Part shown: positions 1-6,123 of the stretch, in pieces
Numbering within the stretch: position 1 is the stretch's first letter
Layout: every line of letters begins with the position of its first letter
Assembly: GCA_937893605.1 (NCBI GenBank)
Contig: CALBGG010000115.1
Location: forward strand, 1 to 11,481
Length of the DNA: 11,481 nucleotides
Direction: 5' to 3'
Origin: an uncultured Clostridia bacterium
GTDB lineage: Bacteria; Bacillota; Clostridia; Oscillospirales; Oscillospiraceae
Made by a program: the position numbers and the translations under genes
Notes under the pieces: generated by a model
The model's input: only the letters and a program-made list of their open reading frames with translations
Databases searched by the model: none
Told to the model about the DNA's origin: nothing

Positions 1-136
1 TTTGAAGGCGCCTCTGCTCGCGCTCTTCGGCGGACACAGTGTGGCTCACGGCGTAAGGTATTTCATCGTAATCCTCTTTGCCGGCATCCTTTGGCCGATG
101 ACGTTCAAATACTTCGCAAGGCTCGGAAAAAAGTAA
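1..136 (+). CDS. 3' end of a membrane protein, possibly a PAP2-family phosphatase (partial)
   Basis: An open frame enters from the left edge (first full codon at position 2) and ends at TAA 134-136, giving 44 C-terminal residues. They contain a glycine-rich turn (LFGGHSVAHG), then a hydrophobic segment (about residues 20-36, FIVILFAGILWPMTF) and a basic tail ending ARLGKK, as expected for the last transmembrane helix of an inner-membrane protein. The pattern resembles the C-termini of Firmicute membrane PAP2 (phosphatidic acid phosphatase type 2) proteins, but no catalytic motif lies in the window, so this is a recollection-based guess. The coding call rests on the uninterrupted frame, the sensible membrane topology and the terminator that starts at the stop codon. 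It converges on the kinase gene; its start and promoter are outside the window. Confidence 0.55.
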   Translation, partial: LKAPLLALFGGHSVAHGVRYFIVILFAGILWPMTFKYFARLGKK

Positions 137-162
137 AAATCCCGCCCAAGGGCGGGATTTTT
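135..162. terminator. Bidirectional intrinsic terminator between convergent genes
   Basis: A near-perfect inverted repeat has left arm 135-147 (AAAAATCCCGCCC) and right arm 150-162 (GGGCGGGATTTTT). The GC-rich core is flanked by A and T runs, so each strand reads a hairpin followed by a U-run. It starts inside the stop codon of the plus-strand gene (134-136) and lies 2 nt past the kinase stop codon (165-167), so it can serve both transcripts. Confidence 0.9.
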
Positions 163-164
163 CG

Positions 165-1946
165 TTATCCGAATAAGCTTATTCTTACGGTGTAAGTGAC
201 TGTCTTGCCGTCGTAGGTGACGGTCGCGTCGCGGTTGCCGAGACCCGTCATGTCGCACTCAACGGTATATTCGCTCGGATCTGTTATACGCTTTGCCGAG
301 CCGTTATTGTAATACGCTCTGAGCACCAGTCCCGTTGTATCGAGCTCCTCGCCGACGGAGTACACGGTTTTGGTCGGCATCTCCTCTATCGTGAGCTCCG
401 TTACCTTCGGCCGCTCGACGATGACCGTGCACTGATCATATACCTCCATCTTATCCTTAACGTAGACCATGATGGTTGCCGAGCCCTCGCTCACGGCATT
501 AAGCTTTCCGTCCTGCGATACGGTCACAATGGATGTATCGCTGCTTTTCCAGACATACTCAGGCTCATCCTGACCGGCAGCGGGCTCGGGCATGCAGCTT
601 ACCTTGAGCTGCGCCTCATCCTCAACGGTGAGTGTGAGGCTCGGCGAGCTGAGCATGACGGATTTAACGTCGAGCTTCTCGGGCTCCGGCGTTGCCGTAG
701 GTGTCGGGCTCACAGACTGCTTGGGCTCATCGTCTCTGCCGCCGTCGCTGCCGGACAGGGCAAACACGATTATCGCCGTCGCCATTGCGGCGATGATGAG
801 AAACAGTGCCAATATGTACCCGAACATAGATTTTTTAGGCTTTTTTTCCGACTCTGCCTGCTTGGGCGGGGCTTTTTCAGTCTGAGCCGGCTCGGGCCGC
901 GGTTTTTGCTTCGGCTGCGGCTGAGGACGTGGCTCACTCGGCATTTCGGGTATATACTCGGGGCGCGGATCGGCCTTGAATTCCTCGCGCACTGTCGCCT
1001 CATCACTGCCGAATGACGGCTGCACAGGCTCTGGCTCGGCCTTGCCCTGAGCCGCGAGTTTAAGCGCGCGCTTAAACTCCGCAGGGCCTGCATAACGGTC
1101 GGCTATCTTATAGTTGCACGCGGTCATGACGACCTTTTTGAGCGCCGTACCGCCGTTTTTCGGCTGCGGCAGCATCTCGCCGCGAAAGCGCCTTATCTGT
1201 GCGTCGGTGATCTGCTCCGGCGTCGGCGTCTGCGGCGGCATCGGAAGAAACGGGCCGCGCCGCTCGTTTAAAAGCCAGTAGAGCACCATGCCGAGCGAGT
1301 AGATATCCACCCTGTCGTCATAGCCCTTGCCCTTGTAAACCTCGGGCGCCATATACGAATACGTTCCGACCTTGTCGGCCGAGGTTCGGATGGTGGAGGC
1401 CTTGGCGACGCCGAAGTCGCCGAGCTTGAACACCCCGTAGCGGCTGACGAATATGTTCTGCGGCTTAATGTCGCGATGGATTATATTATTCTCCCTGCAA
1501 AGTTCGAGCGCCGAGCACATGTCGCTGCCGAGCTTTATAACATTTTCGACCGTCATGCCGTTTTCGCGGACATAGTCCGGCAGGGACTGCAAAAGCTCCA
1601 TGCGGATATAGATATCCCAGCCCATGTCGTTTTCATGTGGGATTATCATCTGATCCTCGCAATTGACGACATTGGGGTGTCCGCGCAGGGCGCCGAGCAG
1701 GCGATATTCGTTGCTGATCTCCTCGACCTTCTCGCGCAGCTTCGCGCGCATGGCAAACTCACTCATGGTTTCGAGCATCTCATCGTACTCCTTCTGAGAG
1801 CCGGGAACGCTTATCACCTTGAGCGCACAGTGGAAATCGCCGCCGTATTCATCCTTTTTTTTGATCTCATATACCTTGCCGGAGCTGCCGCTGCCTATGC
1901 AGCGCACTATCTCCCAGCCCGGCAGCGAAGATTGCAAATTCTCCAT
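165..1946 (-). CDS. Transmembrane serine/threonine protein kinase with two extracellular Ig-like domains
   Basis: This is a eukaryote-type (Hanks) Ser/Thr kinase of 593 aa. Numbered from the Met at 1946, all core motifs are visible: glycine loop GSGSSG (18-23), ATP-binding lysine in ALKV (K43), HPNVV, catalytic loop HRDIKPQN (D159), DFG (177-179) and MAPE (199-202), so it should be active. A Pro/Glu/Lys-rich juxtamembrane stretch (about 305-370) leads to one transmembrane helix (about 375-397), then a Ser/Pro/Thr linker and two beta-rich outer domains: a Big_2-like domain (about 427-510, ending in the SEGSATI-type strand) and a Big_3-like domain (about 514-593). PrkC/PknB kinases normally carry PASTA repeats here. 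The lysine-to-helix-C glutamate spacing (K43 to probable E80) is longer than usual. An ATG three codons upstream (1955) is also in frame, but its only SD-like AGGG touches it, while the same AGGG lies 9 nt before 1946. Expected topology is kinase inside, Ig domains outside. The ligand is unknown. It follows the ABC genes. Confidence 0.93.
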   Translation of the reverse strand: MENLQSSLPGWEIVRCIGSGSSGKVYEIKKKDEYGGDFHCALKVISVPGSQKEYDEMLETMSEFAMRAKLREKVEEISNEYRLLGALRGHPNVVNCEDQMIIPHENDMGWDIYIRMELLQSLPDYVRENGMTVENVIKLGSDMCSALELCRENNIIHRDIKPQNIFVSRYGVFKLGDFGVAKASTIRTSADKVGTYSYMAPEVYKGKGYDDRVDIYSLGMVLYWLLNERRGPFLPMPPQTPTPEQITDAQIRRFRGEMLPQPKNGGTALKKVVMTACNYKIADRYAGPAEFKRALKLAAQGKAEPEPVQPSFGSDEATVREEFKADPRPEYIPEMPSEPRPQPQPKQKPRPEPAQTEKAPPKQAESEKKPKKSMFGYILALFLIIAAMATAIIVFALSGSDGGRDDEPKQSVSPTPTATPEPEKLDVKSVMLSSPSLTLTVEDEAQLKVSCMPEPAAGQDEPEYVWKSSDTSIVTVSQDGKLNAVSEGSATIMVYVKDKMEVYDQCTVIVERPKVTELTIEEMPTKTVYSVGEELDTTGLVLRAYYNNGSAKRITDPSEYTVECDMTGLGNRDATVTYDGKTVTYTVRISLFG

Positions 1947-1955
1947 ATCATGCAT

Positions 1956-1959
1956 CCCT
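1956..1959 (-). promoter_or_regulatory. SD-like site that favours the downstream kinase start
   Basis: On the minus strand CAGGG runs directly into the ATG at 1955, leaving no spacer for that start. The same AGGG lies 9 nt before the in-frame ATG at 1946, a normal distance. The site is weak compared with those of the neighbouring genes. Confidence 0.5.
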
Positions 1960-1982
1960 GATAATTATTGAAATTACACTTT

Positions 1983-2011
1983 AATATAATATATTCTCTG
2001 CGTCTTGTCAA
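1983..2011 (-). promoter_or_regulatory. Sigma-A type promoter for the kinase gene
   Basis: On the minus strand a consensus -35 TTGACA (2011-2006) is followed, after exactly 17 bp, by -10 TATATT (1988-1983). Initiation would fall near 1976, about 30 nt before the start codon. The -35 lies just past the permease stop codon (2013-2015), so the promoter fills the short gap between the two genes. Confidence 0.8.
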
Positions 2012-2012
2012 A

Positions 2013-5000
2013 TTACTCAATGGATTTGAGCGCGCCGGCCATGTCGATGTTATCGATCCTGCGCCGCATGATGGCGTTTACTATGAGCGCGAACACGAAT
2101 GTTATGATTATCGACACAGCAAAGCTCAAAAAGCTTATATGCGGCTTAAAGTACATCATATCGACCTTTATCGCATTCATGACAAAGGCGTGCAGCGCAA
2201 CACCGAGACCCAGCCCGAACACCGCTCCCGCCCCGGTGAGTATTAGATTTTCGCGGAAAACATAATGCGCGGCCTCCTTCGGGTAAAAGCCCAGCACCTT
2301 TAGCGTCGCTATCTCGCGTATGCGCTCGGAGATATTGATATTTGTAAGGTTATACAAGACGATAAAGGCCAAAAGCCCGGCGCAGAGGATTATCGCAGCG
2401 ACGACGACCAGAAGGCCGTCCATCATGCTGCTCATTCGATCCTTGGTATCAATGCTGAGGGTAACGCCTCTTACGCCGTCAACATCATTTGCGATAGCCG
2501 CGGCGCAGGCGTTTACGTCCTCCCCCGTCGGAGCGTTTGCGAGCGCGGACTTATACTCCGGCACCTCGCCGAGCTGCTCTTGGCAGGTATCGGGCGAAAT
2601 AAACACATAGCTGTCGACATAGTTGTCAAAAAGTGCGCTGACCGTTACGGTGAGCTCCTTTTTCTCCGCAGTTGTTATCTTTATCTCGTCGCCGACATCG
2701 ACTCCGCCGAGCTGACGGGCAAGGTTATAGTTTATAGCGGCCTCGTTCTTTCCGGGATAGTCGATGGGCTCTCCGTCATAGCTGAGGTCGATGAACTTGT
2801 AAAGCCCTTTCCCGTCAGTTACCGTGAGCGTTGCGTTCTTTACCGCGCCGCCGCCCGATATTTCGGCAAGGCCGCGGTAGAGGAATATTGCATCCTTTAC
2901 GTTGTCTCCGGCATCGCGGAAGAATATCTTCTGTTCCTCCTCGTTCATGTCGTAGGCCATAGTAAGCTCATAATCATATAGAATTATATCGTCATACTGC
3001 CGTGTGACGACATTCTGTATCGTGTCGTTGAGGCCGAGAGCCGTCAATACGAGCGCTGTGCAGCCGCCGATGCCGAGGAGCATCATAAATATGCGCTTTT
3101 TATAGCGCATGATGTTTCGTGCGGAGACCTTCTGCATAAAGCTCATGTCGTTCCACACGGTCGGTATACGCTCGAACAGTATACGCTTTCCGGCCTCTGG
3201 CGCCTTGGGGCGGATAAGCTCCGCCGGGGCACATTTGAGCTCCTTTGCGCAGCAATACCATGTCACAAGCAGCGTGACGGCAAGGTTTGCCGCCGTTATA
3301 CCCAGCGCCAGCGGCCAGTCCATCGTAAACATGAGGCCGGAGAGATTATAAACGAGTCCGTAGCCGAACCACACTACAGCCGGGAAAGCAAAGCTTCCCA
3401 CCGCTATGCCGAAAATGCATCCGAGAACGGTTGCGCTGCCGGAATAGAACATGTATTTGCCCATGACGGCGCCGTAGGAATAGCCCAGCGCCTTCATGAT
3501 GCCGATCTGCGTGCGCTGATCGTCGATCATTCTCGTCATCGTCGTAAGGCACACGAGCGCCGCAACAAGGAAGAAAAACACCGGGAACACGGACGCTACG
3601 CTCTGAACGACGTTCGTGTCGCTTTCAAAGCAGACGTAGCCCGCGTTCGTGTCGCGGTCGAGAACGTATGTATCGGCGTGATTTATGTTTTTTATCTGCT
3701 TTTCGGCGGCATTGAGCTCAGCTGCGCCCCTGTCGAGCTCGGCCTTGGCCGAATCGAGCTGAGCCTTTCCGGAGGCAAGCTCCTTTTCGGCCTCGGCAAA
3801 ACCGCGCTCAGCCTCCGCCTTTCCCTGCTCGTACTGCTTTTTTGCCGCCGCTATCTGCGCTCCGCCGCTGCTTATCATCTCGCGTGCGGCGTCAATCTCC
3901 GCCTGGCCTGCTTCTATCTGAGCATAGCCCGAATCGAGCTTGGCCTTGGCTTCTTCAAGCTGCCGGCGGTACGGCTCGAGCTGAGCATCGACCTCGGCGC
4001 GCTTCTGGCGGTGAGTTTCAAGACGCTCGTTATAGCGCTCGATATCCGCGTTATAGAGGCTTATGAGGTTATTTGCGGTCTTGATTTTGCGCTCTATAAG
4101 CAGCGCCTTTATATTTTCGCCGTTTGCCTGAGCCTCGGCGAGCTGAGCATTGAGGCTTTCTATCTCCGCTGTCTTAGCTGCGATATCATTCTGCTTTTCG
4201 CTGATGCGGTTTTCGTAATAGGCTATCTGCTCGTCAACAACGCCGTAGGCAAGCGCCGCTTTTGCGTTGAACTGCCGCAGACCGTCCTCATACTCGGCTT
4301 TGCCCTTGTCAAGCTCCGCCTTTGCGGCGTCAAGCTCCGCCTGCTTCTGATCTATAACGGACGAGTCACCCATCATGCTCTCTGCATCCTCTATCTGCTT
4401 ACGCGCCTTTTCGAGCTCGGCCTCGGTATCGCTTTTCTTTTTTGCATACTCGGCATAGCCGCTGTCATACTCGGCCTTGGCCGCGTCGTACTGCGCCTTG
4501 CCCTGCTCATACTGAGCCTTCGCGTCGTCAAGCTGCGACATGGCATCGTCAATAATGCTGTCGCGCCGAATTACGGCACGCTCTTTCATGAGCTTTTCGA
4601 GCGGCTCGACGTATTTCCCTGTGCTCTCATCGTACTCATCCGAGTACACATAGCCCTCTGACTCGACGCAGACATAGATATCCGTGTAGTAATCCGTCGA
4701 GAAGCCGTCCATGGGGATATAGATATAGCCCTTGACGCTGCCGTTGCCGAGCGTGCTCGAGCCGCGCTCCATATTGATATACAGAACGCTGTCGGTCAGG
4801 CCGACGATGGTATACTCATCATAGGCAAAGGTATCAAAGGTATCGTCGCTGTTATCCTCTGACAGCTTTATGGTACTGCCGATATCCGATTTTGAATACA
4901 TATTGGGGTCTGCAAGGCACTCGTTTGCCTTTTCCGGCATGCGGCCTGCCTTGAGCTCAATGAGGTTTACGCTTTCCGGTATGCTCTGCGCCATCATGAT

Positions 5001-5309
5001 GAGGTTATCCTCATCGTCGGTGTTAAACAGAAAATCCGCGCCGACGGCGCCCTCTGCAAGCTTAACGCCCGCGAGCTTTCTGACCTCGGCAAGGTCATCA
5101 TCCGTAAGGCCGAGCGTGGAGATAAGACGAAAATCGTAAAAATGAGTATCGTGCGTATAGTTATTATACGTCTCCAAAAAATCCGGACGTGAGAGCCGCA
5201 GACCGACAAACAGACCGGCCCCCAGTGCGATTATCGCGAATATCGCAAGATAGCGTCCGAGGCTGCTCTGAATTTCTCTTTTTGTAAGCTTTATTAGTGA
5301 TCTGTTCAT
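2013..5309 (-). CDS. Large FtsX-like ABC transporter permease with internal extracellular coiled coil
   Basis: This 1098-aa permease is the membrane partner of the ATPase encoded just upstream. Numbered from the Met at 5309, it has two FtsX halves: TM1 (about 20-38), a first extracytoplasmic domain, TM2-TM4 (about 571-594, 618-650, 665-687), then TM5 (about 739-760), a second extracytoplasmic domain (about 762-962) and TM6-TM8 (about 963-988, 1019-1042, 1059-1080). The cytoplasmic coupling segments QIGIMKALGYS (601-611) and REIATLKVLGF (998-1008) are typical of FtsX/MacB/LolC permeases. The first outer domain carries an Ala/Glu/Lys-rich coiled coil of roughly 290 residues (about 250-540) made of degenerate repeats such as AKAEYDSG, GKAEYEDG and AKAELDRG. 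The frame extends 18 codons further upstream into the ATPase gene, but MNRSLIKLTKRE is the natural N-terminus and begins 4 nt after the ATPase stop, with a weak GAGTGG site 7 nt before it. Substrate is unknown: export of a peptide or lipid, or force transmission to a cell-wall enzyme, are both possible. Confidence 0.93.
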   Translation of the reverse strand: MNRSLIKLTKREIQSSLGRYLAIFAIIALGAGLFVGLRLSRPDFLETYNNYTHDTHFYDFRLISTLGLTDDDLAEVRKLAGVKLAEGAVGADFLFNTDDEDNLIMMAQSIPESVNLIELKAGRMPEKANECLADPNMYSKSDIGSTIKLSEDNSDDTFDTFAYDEYTIVGLTDSVLYINMERGSSTLGNGSVKGYIYIPMDGFSTDYYTDIYVCVESEGYVYSDEYDESTGKYVEPLEKLMKERAVIRRDSIIDDAMSQLDDAKAQYEQGKAQYDAAKAEYDSGYAEYAKKKSDTEAELEKARKQIEDAESMMGDSSVIDQKQAELDAAKAELDKGKAEYEDGLRQFNAKAALAYGVVDEQIAYYENRISEKQNDIAAKTAEIESLNAQLAEAQANGENIKALLIERKIKTANNLISLYNADIERYNERLETHRQKRAEVDAQLEPYRRQLEEAKAKLDSGYAQIEAGQAEIDAAREMISSGGAQIAAAKKQYEQGKAEAERGFAEAEKELASGKAQLDSAKAELDRGAAELNAAEKQIKNINHADTYVLDRDTNAGYVCFESDTNVVQSVASVFPVFFFLVAALVCLTTMTRMIDDQRTQIGIMKALGYSYGAVMGKYMFYSGSATVLGCIFGIAVGSFAFPAVVWFGYGLVYNLSGLMFTMDWPLALGITAANLAVTLLVTWYCCAKELKCAPAELIRPKAPEAGKRILFERIPTVWNDMSFMQKVSARNIMRYKKRIFMMLLGIGGCTALVLTALGLNDTIQNVVTRQYDDIILYDYELTMAYDMNEEEQKIFFRDAGDNVKDAIFLYRGLAEISGGGAVKNATLTVTDGKGLYKFIDLSYDGEPIDYPGKNEAAINYNLARQLGGVDVGDEIKITTAEKKELTVTVSALFDNYVDSYVFISPDTCQEQLGEVPEYKSALANAPTGEDVNACAAAIANDVDGVRGVTLSIDTKDRMSSMMDGLLVVVAAIILCAGLLAFIVLYNLTNINISERIREIATLKVLGFYPKEAAHYVFRENLILTGAGAVFGLGLGVALHAFVMNAIKVDMMYFKPHISFLSFAVSIIITFVFALIVNAIMRRRIDNIDMAGALKSIE

Positions 5310-5313
5310 CCGT

Positions 5314-6015
5314 TTACCACTCGATATCTTCAATGGGAATGGGGTGCTCATTGCACCGTACATCCGTAACGACGCCGCTTTTTACGGAAACGACTCTGTC
5401 AGCCATTGCGGTCAGCGCCTGATTGTGGGTTATTATAACGACGGTCATGCCGTTCTTGCGGCTGCAATCCTGCAAAAGCTGAAGCACCGCCTTGCCGGTG
5501 TTGTAGTCGAGTGCACCTGTCGGCTCGTCACAGAGCATGAGCTTCGGGTTCTTGGCCAGAGCGCGCGCTATCGCAACACGCTGCTGCTCGCCGCCGGACA
5601 ACTGCGCCGGGAAGTTCTGCGCCCTGTCGTGCAGGCCGACAAGGTCAATGACCTCGGCAGCGTCCATGGGGTTTTTGCATATCTGAGCTGCAAGCTCAAC
5701 GTTTTCAATGGCCGTCAGGTTCTGGATGAGGTTATAAAACTGGAACACAAAGCCCACGTCATAGCGGCGATAGGTCGTAAGCTGCATGGCGTTATACGAG
5801 GATATCTCCTCACCGTCGAGTGTAACTCTGCCGGAGGTCAGGCTGTCCATACCGCCGAGGATGTTGAGAAGCGTTGTCTTGCCCGCGCCGGACGCCCCGA
5901 CGATGACACATATCTCGCCCTTTTCTATCTCAAAGGTCGCGTCCTTCAGAGCCTCGATGCTCACCTCGCCCATCTGATAGATCTTTTTCACTTTCTCAAA
6001 TTCAACGTACGCCAT
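5314..6015 (-). CDS. ABC transporter ATP-binding protein, MacB/LolD/FtsE type
   Basis: This 233-aa ATPase powers the FtsX-like permease encoded 4 nt downstream; it acts at the cytoplasmic face of the membrane. All nucleotide-binding motifs are present: Walker A GASGAGKT (40-47), Q-loop FQFYN (Q92), signature LSGGEQQR (139-146), Walker B LMLCDE (159-164) followed by PTGALD, and the H-loop ITHN (H197). The signature and the TGALD D-loop are typical of the MacB/LolD/SalX branch. Length is normal for a stand-alone subunit. The start at 6015 is supported by AAGGTGG (6023-6029) 7 nt upstream and by a good promoter. Overlap-tight spacing with the permease implies translational coupling and a two-gene operon, possibly extended into the kinase gene because no terminator is visible after the permease. 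The family is certain; the transported substrate cannot be deduced. Confidence 0.96.
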   Translation of the reverse strand: MAYVEFEKVKKIYQMGEVSIEALKDATFEIEKGEICVIVGASGAGKTTLLNILGGMDSLTSGRVTLDGEEISSYNAMQLTTYRRYDVGFVFQFYNLIQNLTAIENVELAAQICKNPMDAAEVIDLVGLHDRAQNFPAQLSGGEQQRVAIARALAKNPKLMLCDEPTGALDYNTGKAVLQLLQDCSRKNGMTVVIITHNQALTAMADRVVSVKSGVVTDVRCNEHPIPIEDIEW

Positions 6016-6047
6016 AGACTGCCCACCTTGCCATATTTAATAGATAT

Positions 6048-6076
6048 ATTATACTAAACGTCTATACTGATTGCAA
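6048..6076 (-). promoter_or_regulatory. Sigma-A type promoter for the ABC transporter operon
   Basis: On the minus strand, -35 TTGCAA (6076-6071), 17 bp spacer, and a perfect -10 TATAAT (6053-6048). Initiation would fall near 6041, leaving a leader of about 26 nt with the AAGGTGG ribosome binding site. The -35 abuts the terminator of the preceding lipase gene. Confidence 0.8.
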
Positions 6077-6077
6077 T

Positions 6078-6105
6078 AAAAAACCGTGGTTCCCCACGGT
6101 TTTTT
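6078..6105 (-). terminator. Intrinsic terminator of the lipase gene
   Basis: Perfect inverted repeat AAAAAACCGTGG (6078-6089) / CCACGGTTTTTT (6094-6105) with a 4-nt loop. It lies 18 nt past the lipase stop and ends in a T-run on the minus strand. The symmetry means it could also stop transcription from the other direction. Confidence 0.9.
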
Positions 6106-6123
6106 AACGTTTTATTCAATTTA

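Noticed and set aside
46..258. A 70-aa minus-strand open frame spanning the terminator
   Set aside because: It overlaps the kinase 3' end, runs through the terminator stem and into the convergent gene, and has no start signals.
3678..4661. A 327-aa open frame on the plus strand opposite the permease coiled coil
   Set aside because: It is the antisense reading of Ala/Glu/Lys-rich repeat codons, giving an artificial Leu/Ile/Arg-rich protein; the minus-strand frame has clear family motifs and a continuous reading through this region.
5344..6057. A 237-aa plus-strand open frame opposite the ABC ATPase
   Set aside because: It mirrors the ATPase codons, has no recognisable motif and no ribosome binding site, and overlaps a gene with complete Walker and signature motifs.
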